Below, piece after piece: positions 12,185 through 26,409 of a stretch of 64,000 nt of DNA. The translations under genes were made by a program, and so were the position numbers. Every line of letters begins with the position of its first letter. Within the stretch, counting starts at the first letter, position 1. This stretch comes from Cyanoderma ruficeps. Lineage: Eukaryota; Chordata; Aves; Passeriformes; Timaliidae. Under the pieces are notes generated by a model. The model was not told the DNA's origin. It worked only from the letters and a program-made list of their open reading frames with translations, and did no database searches. Where the stretch lies: the NCBI GenBank assembly GCA_008694505.1, contig VZDJ01000065.1, positions 62,001 to 126,000 of the forward strand, read 5' to 3'.

Positions 12185-14100
12185 AGAGCATTCAGTGAAG
12201 AGTAGCTATGAGCAGAAGTGGAAAGAAAGGAGACAGACATACCCATCAATATATATTCATATGTAGGATACACCTACATGCCTTCCATCCATAGTCTTTA
12301 CAAAGTTTGCTTCCCACCGACACCATAAATATATACCTTCATATGTATCTTCTGGCAGTGGAGACAGACAATTTCCAAGATATACCATTCAGCATCATCA
12401 TGAGAAAAAATACCTCAGAAATTAATTCTGAAACTGAGATGACTTAATTTAGCTTACAGAAAAATACTGTCACGACTCAAGACTACTAAAAGTAGCATTT
12501 TCTAACACATATTTTACTTTTTGGTACTCACTACATTTTAGAGACTACCACAGGGAAGAGGATTCTAAGTGCAAAGACAAAAAGAAGCTGTAGGACAATT
12601 CTTTTTCCAGTTAATGCCATACCTATGACATTTTCTCCTGTTTCTCCTACTAGAACAAGAGAGAAGTCACTTGGTTGTCTCTTCCAAAACACTTCTATAT
12701 AAGAAAGGAATACTGGCAATAGTTGTCCACAGAGAAGAAGACAATTTTGGGTCATTGTTGGTCTAGATCCCTAGGGGTCAGATCCTAGCATTTATTATTA
12801 GAATTATCTCATCTTGGTTGATGCTATCTACCAAAACAAAAAGAATGTTTGAAGATAATATTTCTTCAAATAAAATATACATCTGTGGAAAAAGACCCAT
12901 TTTTCATCTCCTAAAACAAAAAGAATCTCTTCTCAAAAAGAAACAATAAAATCTTCATATTGATAGGAAAACTCATGCATTTTTATGATTATTAGTAAAG
13001 ATCTTACTGGAGATGTCTCTATCACAAGTTTGATTTCAGCAATTTGTAAAATCCTAAGTCAAGCAATTCCATATATTAGTAGCTAAAAAATAATACTACT
13101 AATGATAAAAACCCCACCACAAATGGAAAACCCAACTTACCACACAAATACATACACTACTAGCACCATACCATTTGCAAACTTCTTGTTGCACATTAAT
13201 CACACTGCCTGTCTGAACTGTGGACAATTAAGACAGCAGGTCCTACTGAAAAGCAGATCAAATCCTCTTAAAGTTGCATATGGCCCTTTAATCTAAGTGC
13301 ACTGTAGAGAGGACTTAGTTCTAGTGCTCACCCCTCATGAATCAACTCGAACTCTGTAACTGACCTCATTTGGCATCTGTCAGAAACTAAAAGCAACAGC
13401 ACCCAGCTGTTCACTTTATCAAAATATACAATTGCATAAATAAAATATAAAACTATAAATGTAACTATAATATTTTGGAAACAATGCTATTCAGGGGTAA
13501 AAATGCAACTGTTATTTTTTCTGTGATTTTAATCCTTCTAAACGAAACTGATCCAGTTCCAATTCCTGGCCCCAAGATTTTCTGCTGTGTTTTCTCATTT
13601 TGTAATAAGATTCTGTTGTGGCACAGAGGATTCTTTTTTATCCTTCCTCAGGGTGCAAGAGCATCAGACAAAGGAATTATTTCTTAGTCAATGTTGTTGA
13701 GATGTGAAAAAAAAGTAATTCATCACTAAGAAAATCATTCAGCAAGCTTTTTACCAGTGATTAGAAAAGGGATTTTAGCTTTTTATAGCATTTCTTAAAA
13801 GTTGTAGTTTTTCTAACCTCCCTTTCTTCTTACCAAGAATGGTTCTTGTCTTCATTTATTACCTGAAGCACTAATTTAAAAAAGAATTATATGTGTCTAC
13901 AATTCTCATCCTGCTATTGGGTAGCTCACCTGTAGAAGGAGTCTTCACAGATTCAGCAAGTAGTCAGATATTTCCCCTGTAAATGGTGACATCATCAAAA
14001 TTCAAATTTTGAAGCATCAGGACAGAAAACTATATCACAAGAAAAGAAAGTATTAGGGGAAACATAGAGATTACTGTAAAGATTCTATTGGGGAAAAGAA
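12185..14100. other. AT-rich intergenic stretch, nothing recognised
   Basis: No gene-like frame. The 64- to 74-codon frames here have the composition of random AT-rich sequence. Confidence 0.45.
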
Positions 14101-14107
14101 AGTGTAA

Positions 14108-14335
14108 ATTCATAGAATATGCTGATGGAAGGCAACCATCAGGATCATCAAGTCCAACTTCTGGCCCTGCACAGGATACCCCAAGAGTCAAACCTGAGAG
14201 CATTATTCAAAATCTTCCTGAATTCTGTTGTGCTTGGTGCTGTGACCACTTTCCTGGGGAGCCTGTTCTAGTGCCCTACCACACTCTTGGGTGAAAAACC
14301 TTTTTCCTGATATCTGTGCAAAACTTCCCCCCAGT
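14108..14335 (-). repeat. CR1 LINE 3' region, antisense
   Basis: It starts TTCATAGAATATGCTG, the reverse complement of the CR1 octamer tail. It continues through the characteristic CATCAAGTCCAACTTCTGGC, CTGCACAGGATACCCCAAGA and GGTGCTGTGACCACTTTCC words of avian CR1 tails. 5'-truncated copy. Confidence 0.85.
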
Positions 14336-14339
14336 CATA

Positions 14340-17300
14340 ACAGATGCTCATACTGCTAAGGGAAGTCTGGGCCTTTCTCTGCGATGACTGCATCTGACTG
14401 CTTCTGGCTGTAAAAAAAAAAAAAATACCTCCTCTGGTAACCAGACCGATCCACAGAAGGAAAGTATGTATTTCTGACTCTAAAAGAGGATGAACCCTAT
14501 TGTACAGACAGGCTGGTGGTAAAAAAAGAAAAATAAAGGAATAGAGATGTGAATTCATGAAGAGGAAGCTGCTTGTAAAAGGATGGGAGGGAGGTCACTG
14601 CTGCCAGAGGTCAGACACTAAGAGGGCAAGACAAATGATACTGCAGGAAGCCAGTTACAATGAACTGAGATTTTAAAAGAGGAGAAGCCCTGAAAGACAA
14701 TTAAGAAGAGTAAGAATAATAGACCAAGCCTACAAAGTTTTCAAAAGTAGGTGGGATTAGGAGGCCAGTAGTAGGACAGAGGAAAGACTGAGGCAGAAAA
14801 GCCCTTGGCAAGAAATATCAGAACAACAAATTTTATCCTTAAAAAATATATCTAGAACTCATTATTCCCTCTTTAGTGTAAAAAAACAAATTTCCTATTT
14901 CAATCCACAGATCTCTCTGAAACCACTGGCAAAGTGTGCCATTTATTGTTGGTCTATATAGAGTATTTTTTTTAGCTAATGATAAATACTTTATACTGAA
15001 CTCAAATATTAATTTTTTTTAAAATTCAGTTTAAGGTGCCAAGTCTCAAGTTCAAGAAGAACCATGAAGAAGGAACTTAATTTAATTCTGTTTACTTGTC
15101 CTGTTTTGATATAATTTTTTAATGATGATACAGCTATCAAAATACAAAATATTCAGTTATACTTTCATTATCCGATGAATTTGCAAAGGAATAGAAGATT
15201 GTGAAAACGGATACCCACAGAATGGTTTCCCTATTAACAGGAAGAAAGAATGTGCTGACAACTTCCATACCTTCACCAACACAGCTCACAGATGAGAAAT
15301 CTATTGCACTTCAAAAATAGAATAATTTAAACTATATCTGATGTTTCTTTCCAGCCATATTTTCTTTCTCAAATCTTTAAGAAAACGTTCTTTGAGAAAG
15401 GTAGAATGTCTGGTTGAAGATGCTTCAAGAGGCACAATATTTCAGAAAAATGCTGGTTATTTGCAGAAAGTTGGATCTTGTCTAAACTTCCAGGTTGGTG
15501 TTTAAATGTTATTTCTCACTGTGGTTCTTCATGACAGAACACAGACAGTTCTGAAGACTTTCTACTTCGGCCACAATGGAGAACAAATGCATTACTTGCA
15601 CAGAGCATGATGCCAACATTGAAAAAGGAAGTATTGTTCCAATGTCAAATTTATTTGCTTATCCTCTGTGACACTTAAGGACAATCCCATAATTTTTAAA
15701 TCAGAGCTGGCTTGTAAGACACTAGACTGGAGGGACAAAGCCTTCTCACAAAGAAAATAATTTTGGATTTCTAAGGATTTTTTGAGTCATTACAGTGAAT
15801 TTCCCCCACTCTTTATATGTGTAACTGCAAAGGGAGAAACACTTCCTTCTGTGCTGATCTACATCCATGTATTAATTTATATTGTTACCATCACTGTTCC
15901 ATGGGATGCCTCACAGCATCTCTAGGATCTAGAGAGGTCTTAACCTAAAGAATCTACAGAATCTGCAGAAAGTGAGTATAGAAACAAAGTACTGATCAGA
16001 AGCATCCATCTATTGTCAAACACTTTTAGTATTTTGTGCTAGGAATACCTAAAATTGATCTGTTGTATCTGCCATGAAGTCACGTATATTACTGATTCTA
16101 AATGTGTAAATTCCTTACGGCAGGTTCACCTTCTGAAAAAGCTTCTGCTAATCACTCAAGAATCTTTCCCTGAAACCCCAACCATCTGAACCCAAATTAA
16201 AGGAGCTTGAATTCTGTAAAAACAACTAAAGTTTTGCTATTGATTCATGAATTTATTCTCTTCTACTTGCTATTATAAAGAGTTCATTTTGGAATTATCA
16301 CAGATAAAACGGAGAAAAGAGTGATGAAGAACGACTGTTCCAAAATGTGATGTCATAGTTGTAAAGGTCACAGAATAAACTTCCCTCTCTCTCCATGGGC
16401 TAGACATTCCAATCTGAATTTGCTCCACTTAGACTCTGACACTTAAATCAGAAATATTCCTTAATTTCCTCTGCAATTGGTGGTAAAATGTGATATTTGG
16501 TAAGTCGCATTTTAGGTGGGCTGAATCATCTTCTGGAGAGGTCTTTCCCTCCAAACCATGAACAATCTGAGAAACTGCCTTATAGAGGCATATAGGTTCA
16601 ATAGTGGCCTCTACCATTTCATGCCTTTCTAAACCTCCACAGAACTAGAAATTATGAACCTCCCACCATTATGAAACTGGTAACCATTGAACTGTTTGTA
16701 TTTTTATCCTTTTTATGAGCAGCAGAAAAGTAATACAAAAGACAAGAGAACAATTTCTGTATTGGAATCCTAATTTAGGTCTAGAATCTGTTACCTTCAA
16801 AATGGAAGTGAGTGGCATTGAAGGCAGTTATCCCATCAACATATTATGTACTCTGATTTTGACAGCAACACAATGATGGCATTGCATTTGCAGGTCTCAG
16901 ACAGCATGACAAATGTCACCTCCATTGCACAGTGATGTCCCCAAAGAGATTTAAAAAACAACTGAGTAGTTTTCAAAAATGATGTTAAAGGATAAAATGT
17001 GATGATTATTCATACAGTTTAGACAATGTAAAATTGCAGCCAATAGCAGTTAATATTCACTGGAGCTCAGTCTCTATCTGTTAAATCCCTGAGCAACACC
17101 TTCATTTTAAAGTTGAGTAACTGTGAGGAGCACCAGTACCAGTGCAGAAAATATGTGATGGAATAAGACCAGCTAATTGAGATGTTTGCACAGCCCCTTC
17201 TACTTTCCAGAGAATCTGCACTGGCTAAAAGGCTTTTAAAATGTGTAGGAGTAGTGTGAAGTATCAGAATCTAGAATTTCACCCACAAAAATATGGAGTA

Positions 17301-19355
17301 TCTCCATCTTGTCTGAACAAATCCATATATGGAAATTAGATAAGAAAGATACACTGAGACTCAACATCATATTCAGCAATTACTAACTGGTAGAGTTGAA
17401 AAAAGCAATATGAAGGTCTTGTAAGGCATCATACATTTAAAACATACATAAGACCAAGCATTCTGTCTTCCAATCCCATAGTACAAATCTATGATGACAT
17501 ATTCAACTGTAATGAATTCTACTGAATTCTACTTTTCTGATTGTGTTTGTAAAAATTTAGAGGACTAGTAAAATTCTTATATGGGAAATATTTTCCAAAT
17601 TGGACTCAGTATTTCCTATGATACTGAGCTGTTCCAGCATGATACACAACACTAATCAACCAAAGACAGATAGGTAGAGCAGTTCATGACTTTGCCACAC
17701 TTTTGAGAGAAATGAGCTAGCTGGTTATCTCTGGGCAGTTCTGTGAGTATAAATATGTCATGAATTACTTTTTTTTTTCACATCTCAACTACATTATATG
17801 ACTAATAAATAAATAATTTGTCTGTTGAATACATTTTCCACCTTTTTTGCTGAAGAAAAGTATCACCAGTATGGATAAGAGAATCACACTCCTGTCTACA
17901 AAGTAAGTCAATTTCTCAGTGCTTTCATTAATTTTAAAATTGTGAGGGGAAAAAGATCTAAAAGCAACATATACCAGGAAAGATGAAATAATATCTTTAC
18001 ACTTTTTCAGCTTTTAAGATTCAATAATCTTGGTATTTTAAGCCATATTTTTCCTAAATAGCCAACAGGAGTTCAACCACAAATAAAACAACATTCTCAT
18101 TTCAGCATCTACCCAGCAGACCTTTAAAGGTTTGATGTCTTTCACTTTTAATATTGCTCCTCTAATATTTTAGGAAAAAAGCAAAGCATAACAAAAATTA
18201 GTAGAGACACATATGTAAAAGAATATTCTTAATTTTTTGGGGGAATTTTAAGAAATGCTTAACTAAACCTTGTTGGTTCAGAGTATCTACCTCTTTACTA
18301 ACCATCCATTCTGCTGTACATTTAAGACTCTCCAGAATGAAATTGACCCACTTTTGTTCACTCATCTAAATGAGATCTCTTAATTAGAAATAGAGCCTGC
18401 TTTGATTCCCTTGACAGCTAGCAGCAAGAGATACGCCCCTTGACTGATACTAGATTTCATTATTAAAAGACTTCTCAAATTTAAAAATCTTTATCACAAC
18501 CCTGTCTAATATAATTTTCTTAATTGTAAGGAATAATTTAAGCTAGATAATTTAAGCTAGTTCAAAGCAACTTCAAAGCATATAATCTGAATTTTATGGA
18601 CAAAATCCTTCTGTCTTTCAGAGCAGCAAGAAATGTTCAATGAGTGCAGCTTATACCCTACTCACTAATGAAATGGAAAATCAGAAAATATGGAAAACAA
18701 TTGAAGGAAGTTTTCAAATGAGGCACCAGGGAAGGAATTATAATTAAAAGCAATCTTTTTCATTGATTAAGAAAATTAAGAACCTAAGAACACACCTTAA
18801 CTCATTCTTCATTTCTGCTCCTTTTTATCTTATTCTTACAACTTACAAGTGAATTCTCTGAGATGCTTTAGCATCCTAGTAGTCAATCAGTGATGTTGAA
18901 GCCATTCAGTTGAAAGTAACAATAATAAAATGAAATTATGTTTTCCTTGGGACATTATAAATGTCCCATCCTAAAACTGAAGGACACCGCAAGAGTCTGA
19001 AGGACCTCAACAGTAAGTAGCAGTGAGTACCTAATGAGACACTCACAGGAATGATGCTAAAAAAGTATCACTATGAATCCACAATCAGCTCTAATCTACA
19101 AGGATAAATAAAAATTTAAAAAATCCCATTGCTTCATCTTAGGAATGTCCTACATCTCATTGTATTTGTCAATATTTATCCTGAAAATAACAGAATGGAA
19201 AAGCATCAGAAAATGTAACCGGGCTTTGTTCCTATATTACTTAACTATTCCCTGCTGGACTGGCTATGAAGGCTTGATTACACTGAACCTCAGCAGATGA
19301 GTTCCACAAGCAATCTAACATCCAGTACAAAGATCACAGGATACATGTCAGAGGA
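14340..19355. other. AT-rich intergenic stretch, nothing recognised
   Basis: There is a poly(A)-like run on the + strand near 14412-14424. No coding frame above 65 codons and no recognisable TE. Confidence 0.45.
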
Positions 19356-19358
19356 AGT

Positions 19359-19422
19359 GGATGGATGGATGGATTGNGATGGATGGATGGATGGATGGAT
19401 GGATGGATGGATGGATGGATGA
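19359..19422. repeat. (GGAT)n microsatellite with an embedded N
   Basis: About 15 tandem copies of a 4-bp unit, with a disturbed unit (TTGNGAT) around the single N at 19377. The N probably marks an assembly join inside the repeat, so the true length is unknown. Confidence 0.95.
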
Positions 19423-19424
19423 TA

Positions 19425-22400
19425 ACCCCTCTGTGTCTGTATGCCTTGCTCATATTCCCAACAGCAGACGTTTCACTCAGAGCCTCTAACTCATCTTTTC
19501 CCTAGGCTGAACATAAATAAACAGGTTGAACATCCTGTATTTTTAGACCATGATGATGATTTTCTCCCCATCAACTGGATTGAATACATTGAATTTACAA
19601 AGTCCTGTGTGGAGCTATACAAATGAAATTTCATGTTTATATTGCTTTAATTCATAAGCTCCTGACATTACTATTTAAGTCCAGTGTACATGTAAATTAA
19701 AGGTACAAAAAGGGTTTGTTAAGCAGATCAGGACAGATGTCAAAAGAATCAAAGAAAACCAACTTATCTTCCCAGATCACCTCATACCACAATCACTGCC
19801 TGAGAAACAACTGGGAAGATATATATAATTATGAGTAGTTACTGGCCTTTAGTGCAGGAGATTAAGAGAGAAGGTTTATACAATATAGTAAGTGCTGAAG
19901 ATAAAAAGTAAAATGCTGTGAAAAATCAGTGGTGGTGTAAAAACAGACTTTTTTTTATGAACCTTGTGAAAGCAGGAGCAACAGAGACCATAGGAGATGT
20001 TATTCTCAATTCTTCTTTAAGTCCTTTCAGATTTTACTGAATTACAAAGAACACTCCTTATTGAAATATTGTGTAACCTTACTGTAATCAGTGATGAACT
20101 GCTGCAGTCCATTTTAAACCACTGTGGAAATGGTGGGGCTAGTTTCACTTAATATTAAAGAGTGACTGGATATTTTCTTTATTTGGAAAGGATGTAAAGC
20201 GGAGTCATTCTTTTTCATTTCAATTTAAAGGAATATTGACTGGCTGAGCAAGTATTTTTTAAAATAGCATAAAGCCTTCTTCCCTTTATGCCCCTCTCCA
20301 GAATATTGCAAACATAATAGTGAAATAGACGAAAGACAAATGTTGAAATAATTACTTTTTAAGCCATTTTCATTGAGTTTAACGAAGATATTTTTATTTT
20401 AAAATTTGGACAATGACTCTATATTGAAAAAGAAGATTTATTTTTTTTATTAAGATGCACTATTTAAAGTCAAGTATAGATGAAATGACCACTCCTACTT
20501 CTAAGGTCTTCCTGTATTTTTTCTGGGCTAAAAATTTCCTTGTACTCCAGGTGGCATGATGAAAAACCATAACACATGATTTTGCATCAAAGCTGTATGT
20601 ACATGAGAGAAGCATGAAAATCAGCACGTGAAGACCTTAGGACATACTGTCCTTGTGGGATGTGTCAGGTGATGGACCTGCTGTATTTGTTTGTACAATG
20701 TATTGTGACTGAATTGTAAAACATCATTATTCAAAAGAAAAGGGCAGAACAAGAGAGAAGATAGATTGGTCTTTCTTAATGGTATGTCAATAGAGTGGGA
20801 AAAAAATCAGAGAGAAACAGACGGCAGTTCCTTACAGAATGTACTCATGTGGGAGAAGCATCTACACAGAAGACTGGGACAGGCAGAAAAGCCACACAGA
20901 GTTCATCTAGGATGAGTACAGCCTGCAGCTTTTCTGAGAGGAATAGCTTAAGTCTGTGAATGGACAGAATCTGAAACCACCCCCTGTGTTTGCATCCAGT
21001 GACATGGAGCCCCACTACATGACATCAATGCAAGGCTTGGTGGAACAGGCACACATATGCCAGGTTACAGTCACTGCCAAAGCTCTCTGTATTTCTCCTT
21101 CATTCATAGCGGGGCCTCATTATGTGTGACCTAAATAATAAACATATTAATCTGGTCTTCAGAATAACTTTGGAGCTACTCCTGTCTTGTCATATAGCTG
21201 CAGCAGCTTTTACAATCTAAGCATCCCAAAGCCCTTGAGAAACCTGCCAAGCAAGAAAGAAAAACATAACCTCCACAATGTATCCTTCCCATCACTGGTA
21301 CCATAGCATGTACTGAAGGCATGGCATCCTTGGCAGGAAAATACCATAAAAAAATCTCCTTATACCTCACGCACAACACCTTTCCAATTGCAAAGATGCA
21401 AACAAACTCACCAATTAATTTGAAGATGTTTAATTAGATGAATAACCATGACCTTCCATCATTTGTTATTCTGCTGTTACAAGGCATATGTAAAGACTCA
21501 GTAAACAAAGGAAAAGAACAACTTAAATATATGTTTGGCCATGTACACATACACATTCTCTTTAGCATAGTCCCCAATTTTCATGCACAGCATTTAACTA
21601 GGCTTGTAACAATCACAAGGATTGCAAAAATTTTACGGTTCTTGAAGGTTAACTTTTTGTCACAATGTATACTCAGATTTATCTGTGACACAGTGGGTTT
21701 TGGCAAAGCAACTCAGAAGTATAGGATGAAACTGTATTTTAGGTTTTTTGCCTTGAAGGGAGGTAGAAGGAAGATGCAGAATCTACATGCTCCCACAGAA
21801 GTGACCTCCATGGTATATTTGAAATACAAGACTAATGCTTAAGATGCATAAGTGGATACCAGGCAGCTCATTATCCAAAATTACAGGAGTATCCCTAGAA
21901 AATGCATGGTATTTCAGTGTGAATAAAGACTTTACTCTAGAAGGAAATCACCAAATTCCCCCTTACCGTGTTTTGTTTCATATGACAACGGAAGTCCAGA
22001 GAATGTGATTCCAGATGAAGCTAAACCAGAGCACATCTTATTATGCCAATGACAGGGCATGCTTAGTCATTAGGGCCATATTTGAGTTAATCTGAAGTCA
22101 AATCTTTATAATACGCAAAATGTGGATGTCAGGTCTACAGCACTAGTTACTCCACAAATTCATTCTGATTTTGCCATACTACTTGCTACAGTGACACAGC
22201 CACAGATCACAAAACCAATACTTATCTATGGGTGTCATGGACTGATTTATCCATCAGCCTATGTAAGAGTAGATCAACTCAGATTGCAAATTCTGTGGTA
22301 GGAGAAACAAATTTGTCAGCCATATTTCCTTGGTGTTCTAGTCTTTGAGGGGCTATAAGCCTTGATGAGATTGTAACAATGAACAAAGATAGCAAGGATG

Positions 22401-25400
22401 AGCAGCAATGGTGATAAATGTCCCCAGATAAAATATAGATCCATTTTAATACACTTCTTCAATAAGACTTTCAAAAAGGACTAAAAACATAAACATGAAA
22501 ACACTCTTACTTTCCCTGTTGTCCATATTTCTTTAAAGTAGAATTATCTGAAAAAGGCAATGCTACTACATGTTCTTGAGAATCTATTGGGAAAAAAGGT
22601 CAGAAGAACAAAAAAGATGCAGTTTTTGCACAGCATTTACAGACTTGTCAATTTCCACTTTCAGAGAAACAACTAGAACAAATCAAAAGTCTGTAGCCAT
22701 CTTGTGGATTGCAGGATGATGAGCAGCAAGTTTACATGACTTTGTCAAGTACAATATTATCATTCCTCTTGTGACGGGAAAGGCAATGCATGTCAAGCAT
22801 CTTGCCCACTGTTAAGGCTCTTAACTGATTCATAATACTTTGCATGAACAAAATAATGGAGTATTATAGAGCTTAGAAAAGACTACAAAAGTGATTGCGA
22901 AACTTATAATGATTACTAGTCTCCATTACGCTAGAAAACCCTAAACTTTACATGCCTTAGTATTTCTGTTGAAAACTTTGATGTTGAAAATGACACTATC
23001 TTTGTTAAAAGTGAATGGATGCTAAGCTGAGAATTACTGTCAGGAACAGGGTTATAAAATTTCATTCATAAACAGCAAAGATAAAAATTGTGTAAGAAAA
23101 AAAATATCTTCGTATGATTAAAATAAAGAGCCTGTTTGATTGAAAAGAAAAGTCAGGTAAAAAAGAGCCAGGTGAGAGTTTTTCAGAGAAAAAGGAAGAC
23201 ACTATTTTTATGAGAAGCTGAATAAGAATTGATCAATAATATATTACAAAATATGCTACAGAGTAAGGACAAGGATAAGGATAGCATTTTAATTCTTGGG
23301 GAGTTTCAAGGTTTTAAGAGTCAGAAATTATTAAGGATGGGTTAGAAACTTCCTGTCAAGAATGATAAAGCTGATAATACACAACTGAGGTAGAGAACAG
23401 AGTAAAGGGTCTCACTTCATTCCTCTAGACTTATATTTCTAGGACTTATTTTTAAATTGTCCTAATTCTTTTTTTTTTTAACACAAAATTTATAGCAAAG
23501 AACTACAGATTAGGACAACCTACACAAAATTTTTAAGGTTTAAGAGAGCACCTACACTACCATCTTCTTCTCCCGAATGAGTCAAGATATCCAAAAGACT
23601 TAAAAGTTAATGAGATATAGGATTTTGACTACAAAATCTCCTGAAATATCTTCTAAGTTTCCCTTTCATTTTATCAGTCAGTAGGCATTAAAAACATGCA
23701 TGAACTGTCCAAAAGTGTTGTGAACCAAATATGCATGTATTAATAAAGTAATGCATGGAATTAATAATTCCATTTGGAATTGTCTGTGGTCTTAGTGAGG
23801 TAAATAGTAGATGTACAAATGGCTTTTAGCTATATAGTTATTATTACATTTCTTGGTTTTCCTCATTGCTTGACTGTTATTGTAAAAAAAATGAACTTGA
23901 ATTTTATTGATTTAAAAGGCATCTATGATACAAAATACCTTTGTAGCTAGCATTCATTTCAGGAAGGCATTTCAACATGCTCATTTTGTAACTCTCTTTT
24001 AACCACAAACCTTTTTTAAATTGTTTCCAAATATGTTTGGAAAATGTCAAATTTATTTGACTTGGTACGAAGTTATTTCAACTTTTTTCATTTTTTTTCA
24101 TGCCTCCAAGTGTCTAGTGTGGTTTTATTGCCCTGAGAAATATCAGGTTTAGGACAAGCAGCAGCTTCATGCTGTCCCAGTATTTTTAAAATACCATCTG
24201 ATTTGCATCAGCAGTGATGACCAAAACTATTAGAAAGTTTCAAAACACTGAAAAATTCTAACGGATTTTTTCCTCCTATTTGCTCATATCTTGATTTTAA
24301 TGTAACATCAGTTTTCTGGATATTAAATTCAACAGAACATTTTCTAGTGAATTCAATGGAATTGGACAAGACTCTACTTGTATCTTACTGAGCAATACCT
24401 ACTCAACAAGTAAATTGAATTCAACTGAAAATTTACACTACTGACACAAATATTAACAGATGCATATAATGAGGAAAGTTCTTAGCCAGACTGAGAGTGG
24501 AAAAGAAATTCTGTTTTAGAGTGAGCATATAAATCTCTTCTAAGGTCAATGGAAGTCCTTTAGCAGGCTACAATCGGACCAGGATTAGCCTGCTTTTTTC
24601 ATTTCTCAAAAGTGTTCTGAGTTCAGCTACCTGGACATATCTTCTCCTCATCCATTGTAGAAAGAGAAATAGAGCTTTTACTTTTCTATTTTTAATAAAC
24701 TGAAACCTAAACATAAATATCTGTCACTTGTAAAGTTATATTCTGCTGAATATAAGCATCCACAAGCTAAAATGTTTTTGTTGTAGTTTTAGTTGGAAAT
24801 AAACTCCCATGGTGATAAGATCACTGCACAAAGCTTTAGCTGAGAGCCAGTACTGGATTATACTTCCTTGGGATAAAAGATTTTAAATGGACATGCCAAC
24901 AAAATCTTAAATGACGCTATTGCTGTGTAACTCTGTTGCTATAATAAAGCTTCATTTGATTTTTCTTGAGAGGTATAATAAGATTAAGGCATAATCATAA
25001 TTTCCCTTATGACAGAAGATAAGCTACTTCTCATGGATCTCTCAGAAATCAGACCAACCTTTGGATATTAAATAGTCATTTGCAGCAGCAACAGGTATAT
25101 TATCATTCAAATAACACAATGTCAATGGCACTCTGATTTTCAGAGACATATACTGTAGTGGTCACTTGAGGACCCTGATTAAACTCCTGACCCAGACAAT
25201 AGGGAATAACAAGAATTAACCAGTTGCTTGAGGGATACCTTATGGATTTTGTTTTCATTTGTATTGATTTATATAAACCCTCTCAACAGGCTTATTGGCT
25301 TTTGTTGAGTGGGTACAAAAAACACATGGATTCAATGAGATTTTTTTTCCTGTTGCTATTGTGACATTTAGAGGAAGGTAAAAGTACTTCAGAAGTCCTT

Positions 25401-26405
25401 TGTTGCACCTTTCAATAAATTAATTTAATCCTTACTAATGCATTTACTGTGTAGGCAGAGCATCTTTCTAATTAGATTAGAGGAAAGGTATATAGCTTGG
25501 TAGTATTACTGAATATGTCATTCCAATCTGCCCTTGTCAAGTTGTTAAGATAATTTTTTATGTTGAGTTATTGCTATTAAAATTCCAGTGGTGCTATTGA
25601 GTGCAAGCATAAAAACATGCATTTACTTGTCAACTCATGAACCAAGCATCTTATAACCTGAATATTCAGGAAAACAGATAGGAGTACAAAAGAATTTCTA
25701 CCCCAGCTTGAGAAGAAAAGTCACTGTAATTAGTAGGGGAAATTATCTAGAAGCGTTTGGTACAACTTCAATGTTCACATTATTTACAGTAATTTTCATC
25801 CAAAACAACTTGTCAGTGATCATACAGGAAGCTTAAGAAAACCACCAGAATTAACCACAAATTTCTTATATCTCCTGGCAGCATTGTAATGACAAGAACA
25901 TCTTCCTCTGCCCTATCAGATAAGACCATATTTCCATCATAACATCAATTGTCTAACTAAGTATGACACCAAGAAACATGTATAACTCCATGAGATTGTA
26001 TTAAAATTTCAGTGTAACAAAATCATATATAATTTCATTACTGTAACTCAAAAATCGACCTGCAGAAAGTCAGCACTGAAAAGACAGGATTTCTTGGATC
26101 CTGCAGCCTTTATGTAAACTGCCTTTATGTATTCAGAGGATATTATATACCATAACCTTGTTAAGAAACAGTAGAGATCTGACTTTTAAATGCCAAACGT
26201 GATGTTAGACTTCTCTGAAGAAGTCCAGATCTAAAATAAACAGAAATCACTTTGTTTCAAATTGAAACTGACCAGATGTCTCAACCTTAAAAAAAAAAAA
26301 AAAAGCCTTGATGCAGTCAAAGTGCTACTAAGACTAGTAGTGGGTGAATTGTCTGCTAATGGCAAGAAGACACTATCCTAAACACTGAAATTGAGTGCAA
26401 TTTAT
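19425..26405. other. 7-kb AT-rich intergenic stretch, nothing recognised
   Basis: The longest frame is 134 codons (21438-21842, +), with no domain, no homolog known to me and no supporting splice or promoter context. The segment at 24540-24600 resembles the 'aggtcaatgg' style of old amniote repeats but is too short to assign. An A-run lies at about 26288-26304. Confidence 0.45.
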
Positions 26406-26409
26406 TCTC

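Noticed and set aside
21438..21842. 134-codon + frame in the intergenic region
   Set aside because: No domain, AT-rich random-like composition, no splice or promoter context; length expected by chance over tens of kilobases.
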